Source: Lonicera japonica | Lineage: Eukaryota > Streptophyta > Magnoliopsida > Dipsacales > Caprifoliaceae | Length of the DNA: 64,000 nucleotides | Direction of reading: 5' to 3' | NCBI GenBank assembly: GCA_021464415.1 | Contig: CM038463.1 | Span: 62,001-126,000 of the forward strand | In this document: in pieces, positions 12,753 through 24,160 of the stretch | How positions within the stretch are numbered: the first letter of the stretch is position 1 | Layout of the letters: every line of letters begins with the position of its first letter | The notes under the pieces: generated by a model | Seen by the model: the letters and a program-made list of their open reading frames with translations, nothing else | Told to the model about the DNA's origin: nothing | The model's database searches: none | Made by a program: the position numbers and the translations under genes

Positions 12753-12768
12753 AAAAAAAAAAAAAAAA

Positions 12769-12797
12769 CCCTAAACCCTAAACCCTAAACCCTAAAC
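12769..12797. repeat. Telomere repeats (CCCTAAA)4 between C and the inverted arm
   Basis: Four CCCTAAA units run into the outer end of the inverted arm. The joint has AAAC (12794-12797) shared by the repeat and the ORF2 sequence. Confidence 0.95.
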
Positions 12798-14327
12798 ACC
12801 CCTTAGAAAACCCCCTGCTGTTTCTGAATATGCCTCCAATGGCAGCCATACCAGGAGATCCCAAAGCCATGCCATCAGTGTTGATTTTGATCCAACTGTG
12901 GTGGGGAGGTAACCAACTAACTTCAATGATTTTAGGAGTTGTGTTCAATCTGCCTTTGATTCCCAACTTGTTGATGATAGATAGATCGACCATGGAGTTT
13001 TTCATGCAACCATTGATGAGGGGGGCAAGGTCTCTAAGCCAACCTTTTAGGTGATGAATGGTGGAAGAGATCATGATTCTTCCTTGGGAAAAAGTTGCTT
13101 TGTTTCTTGCCTCCCATATTAAATGGAAAGTCAAAAGGCATCCACATATCCATAATTGCTGAAGCTGGGGACTGAATTTGGTTGTGCAGATAAATCTCCA
13201 TAAATTTGGGAGATTTTGAGGGACAGAAATGGTAATAAAGAAAGAATCAACCAGCCATTTCCATAGGATTTGGGCAAAAGGACATGTGATGAAAGTGTGT
13301 TCAGCATTGTCCATGTTAGATTTGCAGATTTCACATCTAGGGACCATGGTCATGCCTCTTTTTTGGAGGTTATCCTGTGTTGGCAGTTTATTTTGCAAGA
13401 GCTTCCATACCAAACATGAGACTCTGGGGGAATGAAACTGTGCCAGATCTGTGAGACCCACTGGACATTTTTACTGTTGTTATAAAAGTGGTATGCTTCC
13501 TTGAAAGTTAGGACTTCCTTTAGGGGATTTGGGCCAGACTAACTGATCCTCCTGAGGCCTGTCAGGGAGGGTAATGCAGCTTATTTCCTTTGTCAGAAAA
13601 GGGAATTGGTGGATGAACCAAGCTGGGATATTCCAGCTTTGGTTATTTATGAAACTACTGAGGCAGCTCTTCTTTCTAAGAGGGCAGAGGGGCATTGAAT
13701 AGGAGAGGATGTGGTCCACTTGTCTGTCCAAATATTGATACTGCAACCATTCCCAGTCACCCAACAGGCCTGAGCTTCAATGTCTTGCAGAGCTTTCTTA
13801 AAACCAGGCCAAATAGAGGAAGTCTGGTAGGAGGCAAGGGCTTTAATGTGTTGTATATTGAACCTCTTTTTGACCATGTTGCTCCACTGGTTCTCACTAT
13901 GGAGTATGTCCCAGGTATGCTTGAGAATCCCAGCTCTATTGACCTGCCTAATGTCCCTTAGTCCCAAACCTCCATGAGATTTGGGATTGCAAATTGAGTG
14001 CCATGCCACAGTCACTAACTTACTAGTTGCTATATCTCCTGTCCATAGGAAATTCTTGAGCCAGGTAGACACCATCTTGATGAGTTTGACTGGCCACAGA
14101 TAAACCATGAAAGAATGTAACAACATTGGGACTGCCACAGATTTGATGAGTTTTGCTCTTCCAGCAAAGGAGAGAACTTTTCCTTTCCATCCTTCAAGTC
14201 TGGCTCTAACTCTGTCTGCAATAGGCTGAAGGTGTATTAATTTTGGCTTGCCTTTGAAGATAGGTGCTCCCAGATACACAAAGGGGGTGCTTCCCACTGT
14301 CATGCCCAAAATGCTTGTGATCTCAGT
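12794..14327 (-). pseudogene. LINE ORF2 internal fragment, inverted copy
   Basis: On the minus strand this encodes the segment from just after the RT (LGMTVGSTPFVYLGAPIF) through zf-RVT to the first part of RNase H (AAIGGIFRNSRGFSKGC). It has no 3' UTR or poly(A). Small indels split it into three frames: minus-strand blocks of about 14330-13647, 13764-13480 and 13461-12800. It is a copy of D rather than an independent insertion. Confidence 0.85.
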
Positions 14328-14378
14328 CACTTTGTGTATCTGGGAAGCACCCCCTTTGTGTATCTGGAAAGCACCCCC

Positions 14379-14413
14379 TTTAGGGTTTAGGGTTTAGGGT
14401 TTAGGGTTTAGGG
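14379..14413. repeat. Inverted telomere repeats (TTTAGGG)5 in palindrome centre
   Basis: This is the only telomere tract in the window in G-rich orientation on the + strand. It is flanked by scrambled short copies of adjacent ORF2 sequence at 14328-14378 and 14414-14423. Confidence 0.95.
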
Positions 14414-14423
14414 AGCACCTATC

Positions 14424-16328
14424 ACAAGCATTTTGGGCATGACAGTGGGAAGCACCCCCTTTGTGTATCTGGGAGCACCTATCTTCAAAGGCAAGCCAAA
14501 ATTAATACACCTTCAGCCTATTGCAGACAGAGTCAGAGCCAGACTTGAAGGATGGAAAGGAAAAGTTCTCTCCTTTGCTGGAAGAGCAGAACTCATCAAA
14601 TCTGTGGCAGTCCCAATGTTGTTACATTCTTTCATGGTTTATCTGTGGCCAGTCAAACTCATCAAGATGGTGTCTACCTGGCTCAAGAATTTCCTATGGA
14701 CAGGAGATATAGCAACTAGTAAGTTAGTGACTGTGGCATGGCACTCAATTTGCAATCCCAAATCTCATGGAGGTTTGGGACTAAGGGACATTAGGCAGGT
14801 CAATAGAGCTGGGATTCTCAAGCATACCTGGGACATACTCCATAGTGAGAACCAGTGGAGCAACATGGTCAAAAAGAGGTTCAATATACAACACATTAAA
14901 GCCCTTGCCTCCTACCAGACTTCCTCTATTTGGCCTGGTTTTAAGAAAGCTCTGCAAGACATTGAAGCTCAGGCCTGTTGGGTGACTGGGAATGGTTGCA
15001 GTATCAATATTTGGACAGACAAGTGGACCACATCCTCTCCTATTCAATGCCCCTCTGCCCTCCTTAGAAAGAAGAGCTGCCTCAGTAGTTTCATAAATAA
15101 CCAAAGCTGGAATATCCCAGCTTGGTTCATCCACCAATTCCCTTTTCTGACAAAGGAAATAAGCTGCATTACCCTCCCTGACAGGCCTCAGGAGGATCAG
15201 TTAGTCTGGCCCAAATCCCCTAAAGGAGTCCTAACTTTCAAGGAAGCATACCTCTTTTATAACAACAGTAAAAATGTCCAGTGGGTCTCACAGATCTGGC
15301 ACAGTTTCATTCCCCCCAGAGTCTCATGTTTGGTATGGAAGCTCTTGCAAAATAAACTGCCAACACAGGATAACCTCCAAAAAAGAGGCATGACCATGGT
15401 CCCTAGATGTGAAATCTGCAAATCTAACATGGACAATGCTGAACACACTTTCATCACATGTCCTTTTGCCCAAATCCTATGGAAATGGCTGGTTGATTCT
15501 TTCTTTATTACCATTTCTGTCCCTCAAAATCTCCCAAATTTATGGAGATTTATCTGCACAACCAAATTCAGTCCCCAGCTTCAGCAATTATGGATATGTG
15601 GATGCCTTTTGACTTTCCATTTAATATGGGAGGCAAGAAACAAAGCAACTTTTTCCCAAGGAAGAATCATGATCTCTTCCACCATTCATCACCTAAAAGG
15701 TTGGCTTAGAGACCTTGCCCCCCTCATCAATGGTTGCATGAAAAACTCCATGGTCGATCTATCTATCATCAACAAGTTGGGAATCAAAGGCAGATTGAAC
15801 ACAGCTCCTAAAATCATTGAAGTTAGTTGGTTACCTCCCCACCACAGTTGGATCAAAATCAACACTGATGGCATGGCTTTGGGATCTCCTGGTATGGCTG
15901 CCATTGGAGGCATATTCAGAAACAGCAGGGGGTTTTCTAAGGGGTGTTTCTGCAAGAATATTGGAATTCAAAATGCTTTTGTTGCTGAACTCACAGCTTT
16001 CATCACTGCTATGAATTTGGCTTGGCAAAACAATTGGTTTCAAGTGTGGTTTGAAATGGACTCTAAGGCTGTGGTGGACTGCACTCAGAACTACAATTTC
16101 AAACCTCCATGGCAATTAATCAACAGCTGGGCCAATTGCCAAAACAAGCTCAAACAGATGCAGCATTATATATCCCATGTTTATAGAGAAGGCAACCAGG
16201 CAGCAGATTATCTATCTAAAATGGGCTTAAAATACACGAACCTCAAATGGTGGAATGCATTCCCCCAGCAGTTGAGCACATACCTAGCACACGACTATGC
16301 AAATCTTCCTAACTATAGATTCAAGTGA
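14424..16328 (+). pseudogene. LINE ORF2 C-terminal fragment, element D
   Basis: An uninterrupted 631-codon frame runs from the end of the RT region to the natural stop at 16326-16328. It contains zf-RVT (RCEICKSNMDNAEHTFITC) and RNase H with D (NTDG), E (AEL), D (EMDS) and D (QAAD). It lacks the endonuclease and the RT catalytic core. J has three stop codons, two of them in this segment; D has none, so D was copied from a less damaged source or J decayed later. Confidence 0.88.
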
Positions 16329-16896
16329 GGATCTTTTTTCTCCTTCGCTGCTCAGAATTATGCTAGTTCTTTTCTTTCAGGCATTACAACAAACAAGTGG
16401 TGTTCATTGCTATGTGGATGGCAAGAAAACTAGCAAAATCATCATCACAAGGATCTGTGACCCCACGTGGGAGAGACATCTGAAGGTTAGAGAAGAAAGG
16501 AATGCATACCAGGTTTGCAGGTCCTCCAGCAGAACATACGCAGGCTCCACCAATCCTCACAGCATTTGTCTATACTCCAAGGCTATCCTCCACCACCACA
16601 AGCAAAGCCTCAGTTTGCATGGAAACAAAAAGAAAAAGAGGAACATTCTCATGTCCCCTGTTGCCGGCAGATACACAAATGTTAAAATCAAAAAGCAGCG
16701 ATTTTTTGAGAGAATGTTTAAAGATAAATTGTTTAGAGTACTTATGTTTGTTAGCACAAGTCCTACAAGCAATTTATTTCATTTTTGCATGTGTTTTTGT
16801 TTGCTGGTTATTGGGGAAGGCCACATTGTTTCCCCCTACTTTGTAATTTTTTGGTTATTAATATTATGCTCCTAGCCGTTGGTGGCTAGTTTTTTT
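16329..16896 (+). other. 3' UTR of element D
   Basis: Non-coding and nearly identical to J. Hairpin 1 is GGGGAA (16813-16818) with TTCCCC (16830-16835). The terminal hairpin is CTAGCC (16872-16877) with GGCTAG (16884-16889). Confidence 0.75.
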
Positions 16897-16907
16897 AAAA
16901 AAAAAAA

Positions 16908-17028
16908 CACTAAACCCTAAACCCTAAACCCTAAACCCCTAAACCCTAAACCCTAAACCCTAAACCCTAAACCCTAAAACCCTAAACCCTAAACCCTAAA
17001 CCCTAAACCCTAAACCCTAAACCCTAAA
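16908..17028. repeat. Telomere repeats (about 17 units) between D and E
   Basis: Mostly perfect CCCTAAA with a first CACTAAA unit, one CCCCTAAA and one CCCTAAAA. This is the longest spacer in the array. Confidence 0.97.
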
Positions 17029-17118
17029 AAAGAAAAAACAATGAAAATTTCTAGAGAGAGAAAGTACAAAAATTCTCTCCAACCTCTCTCCTACTTTTTT
17101 TATTAATATTTTATTCCT
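17029..17118 (+). promoter_or_regulatory. 5' leader with conserved upstream ORF (E)
   Basis: The upstream ORF is 17041-17106, starting MKISRERKYKNSLQPLS and ending TAA 13 bp before the ORF1 ATG. GAGAGAA/TTCTCTC stem-forming repeats are present. Telomere repeats abut the leader. Confidence 0.7.
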
Positions 17119-20034
17119 ATGCATTTTCCGGCCACAAGTATGAGTTTTCCGGCATCCAACACACCATCTCCGGCCAATATCCCCACCACTCTTCAACCAC
17201 CACCAACTCTCTGTCCTAACCGCTCAGCACCACCCCACGCGCTTCACGCGCCACCGCACGCGCCTCCACCTACCAACCACGCGCCCCACGCACCTCCTAC
17301 CTCCACCCACAATACGAACACTGCCACCAAAAAAAACCCCACACACCTCCCGTCTCCTATAACAGAGCTGGCCAATATGCTGGCCACTCAAGTGCAAAAC
17401 CAACAAAGAATGGCAGTCCAACACCAAAAAATGGTGCAGGAACAAGCAAGACAGCAGCAGGAACAGACTAAGCAGCAACAGGTCATGTTTAAACTTCTGA
17501 GCAGCTTTATGTCCATTGATAATGACACAGAACCGCATATAGCAAGGTCATGCAATGAAACTCACCTCTATCCATCGGAATCTGCCATTAATGACGGCCA
17601 AGGCAACAAAATGGTCCAGTTTGTAAATGACATATCTCATGGAGCTCACGGAGTACAGGCTACAATGGCAGGAGCTCAAACATCCCATGGGAACTCAGTT
17701 TCTGAAGCATTGGAGAGGAAGAAAAAAGCTGTTCAGTTTGGTGAATATTTAGTGGAAGAGTTTGCTAAAAATTCTCACTCGGATGCCATTGATGCTCTAC
17801 TCCTTGCAGAGCTAAAAAAGCAAGGCAAAACACATCACATTGACAGCTCTCAAGCAGGTAAAAACACTCTAAGCTTGCACGAAAATCTTGTGTTCTCTGG
17901 TGAAAACCAATCTGCTACAGTTCATGCTCGAAACCAGCACCCTAGCTCCTCTATGGTGGATGATATAGAGATAGGAGAACAAAGAAAAAATCCCACATCA
18001 GCACTTGCCAGTAATCTAGAAACCACCACTTCAATGGTGGTCGAACATGGTAGAGAAGAAGAAGAACAGGTTTTGGCGCCAAAAAGCAATGCTACTCTTT
18101 TACCCAGTGGTCCAATTACAGTTACAGAAGATGTGCAGTGTCCTACACTCAATCAGCCTGCCCCAACCTCCAATGCAGACTTTTTAGAGCCCACAAATGT
18201 CAATCAAAAAGCTGTACATACTGTACCTTCCTCCTCAGATATTCCAGCCACCAAACCTTCTTATGCCAGCTTTTTAAAACCCAAGGCCGTCCCACCAACC
18301 ATTCCTGTCACACAGCTTCCAATGCCTTACAAAAAAGGACACATGATGGCTGTCAAATTAGATGAGGAGGTGTATCAAAGGTCACTAAATTCATGCAATA
18401 ACAATCTCCATGGCAGATTAATAATACCCCGAGGTAGAGCTCCAGTTAAAACAGCAGATTTACAAATCTCCCTGGCAAATGTGTGGCAAACAAACAACCT
18501 GTGGTCAATAACCCCCATTGGAAAAGGTTTTTACACCATCAGATTTTCCAATGCTGATGATAAGCAAAAGGTGTGGGCCTCTGGAAAAACTCTCATCAAA
18601 GAAGGCACTTTCCATCTTCTTAAATGGATCAAAGATTTCAAACCTAGTCAGCAGAAACAAACTAGAGCCCATGTCTGGGCTAGACTGCATGAAGTGCCCG
18701 AAGAATATATGCATTTCCACCTTCTCATGAGTATGGCAAATGTCATAGGCAACCCTGTCACCATTGACCCCTTCACACTCAAAAAAGAGTTTGGCCACTA
18801 TTGTAGAGTTGAAGTTGATGTAGACCTTAAATCTGCATTGCCATCTTCCATTCTTGTAGAAAGAGAAGGATATAACTTTGAGATTGAAGTTTCATATGAG
18901 AGAATCCCAGATTTCTGCTCCCACTGTTCGGTCATTGGGCACTTAGTGACTGCTTGTAGGTCTATCAAAAAAATTCAGGAGCACCATGAACACCAGTCCA
19001 AGCTGCCTCCAAAAACCAACAATTTTCCAAAAGCCAGAGCCACCAGAACATTCCAACCAGTCAACAACACAGCCACCACCCAAACACCTCCTCCTCCTCC
19101 TTTTCCTTCAGTCAACATAGAACCAAATGAAGCAAACCACAATGTTGATGATAACATTCTCCAAAAGGCTGCTTGTTCCTCAGCTCCAATGCACACAGCA
19201 CAAGCCAATACTCCCACTGCCTCACAGCAAAGGGCCCTGACCAATGCTGGGTTGATGGACACCCCCAGTAGTGGCCACAACACCACTACACCCTTCAATA
19301 ATGAATCCATGAATGCCAGAAATGAACCAGATATAGCCCATCAAGTTGCTGTTACCTCGGATCCAATAGGCACCTCTTCCTTCTCACAAAACCTCACTTC
19401 ACCAGCTGAAACTGTTGTCCCATGTTCAGTTGACCAATGCCACACTCCCACATCTCCACACATTGAGCTTCTCCCAATCTACTCACCCCCAACCCCCACC
19501 TCAGTACACAATTCTTTCTCTCCACTGAATGGTAAATTCTGGTCAGACATGGATGATGAAGAACCTTTGATAAGCTCAGAAGCTGCTGCTGATGCTAAGT
19601 TGGCTGAAATTATCCCACAAGTTTGCATTCAATTGATGGCAGATGAGAATACTTCTGTCTTTGACCAAGCAACCCCATGCAGGAGCAATGGAACCCCTCC
19701 CACTATACACTCCATTTATTCCAATACAGCAACCAGTCAGACCTCAAAATCCCATGCCAATGGAAAGAAAAAAGCACCACAATCAAAAACCAAGCAGAAA
19801 AAAATTGCAGTTGCTGCTAACAGAAAAGCGAGGATAGATGCTAGACATGCTCCAATTGTTCAATGCAGCTCCCATGAAACCTATGAAGACAGGTTATACA
19901 ATGAAATCATTGCCAAAAACAATAATACCCTAAACTGCTCTCTTGATGGTTCAGCCTCCACCTCCCAGGAAAAACCAAATTCTGACAGTTCTGAGTACTC
20001 CCCCTACAAAACCACCTCCACCCAATCCTCATGA
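17119..20034 (+). CDS. LINE ORF1, gag-like RNA-binding protein (E)
   Basis: Intact, 971 residues. The ATG at 17119 is the first after the upstream ORF; a second in-frame ATG follows seven codons later. The first ~100 residues are Pro/His/Ala-rich (repeated HAP units encoded by CACGCGCC-like DNA). A Gln-rich probable coiled coil follows (QQQEQTKQQQ). The DUF4283-type domain spans roughly 375-590 (DEEVYQRSLNSCNNNLHGRL). The CCHC knuckle FCSHCSVIGHLVTAC lies at about 598-612. A Pro/Ser/Thr-rich tail ends in a conserved TYEDRLYNEI segment. In LINEs such a protein coats the element RNA and delivers the RNP to the nucleus; a role in telomere targeting is only inferred. The TGA stop (20032-20034) overlaps the ORF2 ATG. 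Confidence 0.9.
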   Translation: MHFPATSMSFPASNTPSPANIPTTLQPPPTLCPNRSAPPHALHAPPHAPPPTNHAPHAPPTSTHNTNTATKKNPTHLPSPITELANMLATQVQNQQRMAVQHQKMVQEQARQQQEQTKQQQVMFKLLSSFMSIDNDTEPHIARSCNETHLYPSESAINDGQGNKMVQFVNDISHGAHGVQATMAGAQTSHGNSVSEALERKKKAVQFGEYLVEEFAKNSHSDAIDALLLAELKKQGKTHHIDSSQAGKNTLSLHENLVFSGENQSATVHARNQHPSSSMVDDIEIGEQRKNPTSALASNLETTTSMVVEHGREEEEQVLAPKSNATLLPSGPITVTEDVQCPTLNQPAPTSNADFLEPTNVNQKAVHTVPSSSDIPATKPSYASFLKPKAVPPTIPVTQLPMPYKKGHMMAVKLDEEVYQRSLNSCNNNLHGRLIIPRGRAPVKTADLQISLANVWQTNNLWSITPIGKGFYTIRFSNADDKQKVWASGKTLIKEGTFHLLKWIKDFKPSQQKQTRAHVWARLHEVPEEYMHFHLLMSMANVIGNPVTIDPFTLKKEFGHYCRVEVDVDLKSALPSSILVEREGYNFEIEVSYERIPDFCSHCSVIGHLVTACRSIKKIQEHHEHQSKLPPKTNNFPKARATRTFQPVNNTATTQTPPPPPFPSVNIEPNEANHNVDDNILQKAACSSAPMHTAQANTPTASQQRALTNAGLMDTPSSGHNTTTPFNNESMNARNEPDIAHQVAVTSDPIGTSSFSQNLTSPAETVVPCSVDQCHTPTSPHIELLPIYSPPTPTSVHNSFSPLNGKFWSDMDDEEPLISSEAAADAKLAEIIPQVCIQLMADENTSVFDQATPCRSNGTPPTIHSIYSNTATSQTSKSHANGKKKAPQSKTKQKKIAVAANRKARIDARHAPIVQCSSHETYEDRLYNEIIAKNNNTLNCSLDGSASTSQEKPNSDSSEYSPYKTTSTQSS

Positions 20035-23000
20035 AAGTCATGTATTGGAACATAAGAGGTCTCAGCAAGGTTGAGTCTCAAAATGCTCTTAAAAATCTCT
20101 GTTTCAAGCATAAGCCTGATTTGCTCTTCATTTCTGAGCCTTTTGTTGATTTACAAAAAATCCCTCCCTTCTTCTGGGTTTCCATTGATATGAAGCCTAT
20201 AGCTGTCAACAACAGGCCCTCTAAATCCTCCAACTTGTGGATATGCAAATCTACAAACAGCCCTCAGCCCAGCATTATTTCCATTGCCAGTCAGCATATC
20301 ACTTTCCTTGTCAGTTACAACAATGCCCCTTTTATGATCACAGCTGTCTATGCTCACAATGACCATAGAATCAGAAGATCCTTGTGGGAAGAACTTGCTA
20401 GCATTAGAAGTAGCCAACATGCTCCTTGGGCTGTGATTGGAGACTTCAATTGTGTCCTGGGGGCACATGAAAAAAGAGGTGGAAGGCCCCCTAATGCCAC
20501 TTCTTGTATGGAGTTTCAAGCTTTCTCTGATACATGTGAACTGGTGCATCTGAACACAAGTGGTTTGTTTTTCACATGGACAAAGAACTCCACTTCTAGC
20601 ATGGACTCCAGGTTGGACAGGACCCTTTGTAGTCCTGATTGGTTTGATAGCTGGAACTCAGTCAACTGCTCAGCCCTCAATAGGCATACCTCAGATCATG
20701 CCCCTCTTTTGTTCACATCTTCTAATGATGTCATAAGTGGCCCAAAGCCTTTCAGATTCATCTCTGCTTGGTCCCTGCACCCAGCATTTCAGGAGGTGGT
20801 GGCTAACTCCTGGTCAAAAGCTGTGCCAGCAACTTGCCCCATGGTTACAATACAGCTTAAGCTGAAACAACTCAAACAAGACCTAAGAATTTGGAATGTT
20901 GAAGTGTTTGGGAATGTCAATGCTAAAGTCAAAAATGCCACTGATCAGTTGCAGAAAATTCAACTCCAAATAGACACTGAAGGTCATTCTCATGCTCTTG
21001 ACATTAAAGAAGCTGAAGCACAGTTTAACCTCATCCAAGCTAATCAAATGCAGGAGAAATTCTGGAGAGAAAAGGCTAGGATTAAATGGTTAAAAGATGG
21101 GGACAGGAGCACTTCTTTCTTTCACAGAATAGCCAAGCAAAGATGGGCCAAAAACAAGATCACAGCTCTCAAGCATGAAGGAACCTCTATACAGGATCCC
21201 AGCTCTTTAAAGAACCACATTCTGAGCCACTTCCAAAACCTTTACAGCTCCCAAAATAGCACCAATGACCAAACCTTAATCTCTCAGGTTATTCCCTCTC
21301 TGGTTTCCAATGATGATAATGATCAACTTTGTGCTATTCCATCTGATGAAGAGATCAAAAAAGCTGTCTTCTCCTTGAACCCAAACTCAGCTCCAGGCCC
21401 TGATGGTTTCTCTGGCTCTCTATTCCAACAATGCTGGCATATAGTGGGGTGTGATGTTTGCAAAGCTACCAAGTTTTTCTTCCAAAGAGGATGGATTCTC
21501 CCAGGTTTCAATTCAAATTTTGTGACTTTGATCCCAAAATGTTCAAATGCTGATACCATCTCAAGTTATAGGCCCATCACTTTGGCTAACTTCATTTTCA
21601 AAATCATCCCTAAGATCTTGAGTGATAGATTAGCCACCATTGCTCCCAAAATCATTTCTCCCCAGCAGAATGGTTTTATAAAAGGCAGACAAATTCACAA
21701 CTCCATAGGAGTCACTTCTGAATGTTGCAATATGCTGGACAGGAAAAACTTTGGTGGAAACTTGGGGCAATTAAAATAGACATAGCAAAAGCTTTTGATA
21801 CTCTTGACTGGGATTTCTTGCTCAAAGTTCTCAATGCCTTTGGTTTTAGAAGAGAGTTCATACAGTGGGTTAAGTGCATTCTGCATTCAGCCAAGCTTTC
21901 TATATTAGTCAATGGAACCCCTTGTGGGTACTTCAGCTGTTCTAGGGGGGTTAGGCAAGGTGACCCATTAAGTCCAGTTCTCTTTTGCTTGGCAGAGGAA
22001 GTTCTAAGTAGATACCTCTCCCTACATGCCAACAATGGATCCCTAAAGCCCATCTCTTCTCCCAAATGGTGCACTGCCCCAACACACTCATTGTATGCTG
22101 ATGATGTGATGATATTTTGCAGAGGAGACAAAAATAATCTCAAACTTGTCCTCAGAATTCTGGATGACTATGCTAAAGCTTCAGGTCAACACATCAACTT
22201 CTAAAAGAGCAGAATTTTCTTTGGAAAAGGTAACATTGACAGAAAACCAGCTATAACCAATTTGATGGGCATGGCTGCTGGAAATATCCCTTTTGATTAC
22301 TTGGGAGTGCCAATCTTCAAAGGTAAACCCAAGTCCAGCCACCTCCAACCTCTAGCTGACAAGGTGAGATCCAAGTTAGAAGGTTGGAAAGGCAAAGTCC
22401 TCTCTTTTGCAGGAAGAGCTGAACTCATAAGATCTGTGGCAATACCTATGTTACTTCACTCCTTCATGGTATACCTTTGGCCTTCAAAGCTCATCCAGAA
22501 TATCTCCACATGGCTTAGAAATTTTCTGTGGACAGGAGACATTGCAGGCAAAAAACTTGTTACTGTGGCATGGAATGTTGTCTGTACTCCCAAAACACAT
22601 GGAGGGCTTGGTTTGAGAAACATAAAGCAAGTTAACAAAGCCGGTTTGCTCAAACACACCTGGGATCTAATACATTCTAACAGTCAATGGAGCAATCTAA
22701 TTAAAAGCAGGTTCAACATACAACACATTAAAGCCACTACCTCCTATAAGATCTCCTCAATCTGGCCTGGGTTCAAACTTGCCCTCAGAGACATTGAAGA
22801 GCAAGCACAATGGGTGATTGGTAATGGAAACAAAGCCAACATTTGGGATGACATTTGGCTGCCTTCTTCACCTATCAAATGCCCTCAGATCCTCCTCAAG
22901 CATAGAAGCAAGGTCAGCAGTTTTATTGCTGATAACCAATGGAAAGTCCCCACCTGGTTCAAGCATCAATTTCCCTATCTGTTGCAGGAAATCAACCAAA

Positions 23001-24160
23001 TCACCCTGCCAAACCCCCCTCTGGATGATATGTTGATATGGCCCCACTCCTCTAAAGGAGATCTCAACTTTAAAGATGCCTACTCCTTCTACTGCAACAG
23101 CAGGTCTGCCCAATGGGCAACTCATATCTGGAAAAGTTTCATACCACCCAGAGTCTCATGCTTAGTGTGGAAATTTAAACTAAACAGGTTACCTACTCAG
23201 GACAACCTTCAAAAAAGAGGTATGGTCCTTGTCCCTAGGTGTGCTATCTGTAAATGCAACTCTGAGAATGTGGAGCATGTGTTTCTCAAATGCCCATTTG
23301 CTCACACTCTTTGGAATTGGCTGTTCTCAACCTTCCACGGAACCATTTCTATCCCTCAAAATCTTCCAAATCTTTGGAAGATTATTAGCACACCAAAGAT
23401 GAGCCCTCAACTCCAAAACCTCTGGATCACTGGTTGCCTCCTGTCCCTCCATCTCATTTGGGAAACTAGAAACCAGGCCATCTTCCACCACAGAAACCCC
23501 ATTATTTCTAGCACTCTTCACCATCTCAAAGGCTAGCTTAAAGATCTCTCACCTCTTATGAATGGCTACATGAAGAATACAGTGGTGGATCTTTCAATTT
23601 TAAACACCCTTGGGGTCAATTGTCAGCATAAAGGCACCCCCAACATCACTGAAGTTCACTGGATACCTCCTCATTTCCAATGGACTAAGGTGAATACTGA
23701 TGGCATGGCTTTTGGGGCTCCTGGCAAGGCTTCCATAGGTGGCATCTTCAGAACCAACATGGGTTTCTCTAAGGGCTGCTTCTGCAAATACATAGGCATT
23801 CAAAATGCCTTTGTTGCAGAATTGACAGCTTTCATTGCAGCTGTGAACCTTGCTTGGTCCAAGAATTGGAAGAAAGTGTGGTTTGAGTTGGACTCTCAAT
23901 CTGTGGTACAATGCATAAACAGTTCCTCTTTCAAACCCCCCTGGCACTTGATCACTGAATGGTCCAATTGTAAAAACCTGCTGAGTCAGATGCAATTCCA
24001 CTCCTCACATATCTACAGAGAAGGTAATCAAGCTGCAGATATGCTTTCTAAAATGGGGCTCAAGCATGAAAAGCTCAAATGGTGGGACTCCTACCCTCCC
24101 CAACTCAACTCCATCCTTGCCAATGAATATGCTAGCATGCCCAACTACAGATTCAAATGA
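20031..24160 (+). pseudogene. LINE ORF2: endonuclease-RT-RNase H, broken (E)
   Basis: The ATG at 20031 overlaps the ORF1 stop as ATGA. The endonuclease motifs are complete (WNIRG, SEPF, YAHNDH, GDFN, SRLDR, SDH). The RT contains GFIKGRQIHNSIG and YADDVMIFCRG; zf-RVT and RNase H follow. There are three lesions. A frameshift at about 21,760-21,775 falls where the family reads NIAIKIDIAKAFD. TAA at 22202-22204 replaces CAA. TAG at 23534-23536 replaces TGG. The span is 4130 nt against 4128 in four sisters, which fits the frameshift. Confidence 0.9.

Larger units (their letters stand above)
8413..12768 (+). mobile_element. ORF1-only telomeric LINE (element C)
   Basis: This 4.36-kb element has the family leader with its upstream ORF, a long ORF1, a 3' UTR with the family hairpins, and poly(A) at 12753-12768. 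ORF1 is followed directly by the 3' UTR; there is no endonuclease/RT reading frame. It therefore looks non-autonomous and gag-only, like Drosophila HeT-A, and would need RT in trans. Element G carries a close relative of its first 2.3 kb. Confidence 0.85.
12794..15949. repeat. Large inverted repeat (palindrome) of LINE ORF2 around telomere repeats
   Basis: The left arm (12794-14327) is the near-exact reverse complement of 14422-15949, the start of element D. The ~95-bp centre holds five TTTAGGG units in reverse orientation plus short repeated patches of GAAGCACCCCCTTTGTGTAT. Arms differ only by scattered bases and small indels. This fits end-to-end fusion of two truncated D-bearing ends, one still capped by telomere repeats, followed by breakage and healing. 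Confidence 0.85.
14414..16907 (+). mobile_element. LINE element D, 5'-truncated copy close to element J
   Basis: From about 14,424 to the poly(A) (16897-16907) it is nearly identical to 51,135-53,624 of element J. Its 5' end, AGCACCTATC, comes from about 50 bases further downstream in the same ORF2 and has been moved in front, a sign of template switching. Confidence 0.9.

Noticed and set aside
12778..14330. Independent minus-strand LINE insertion
   Set aside because: It has no 3' UTR or poly(A) and is the exact inverse of the start of D, so an inverted duplication explains it better.
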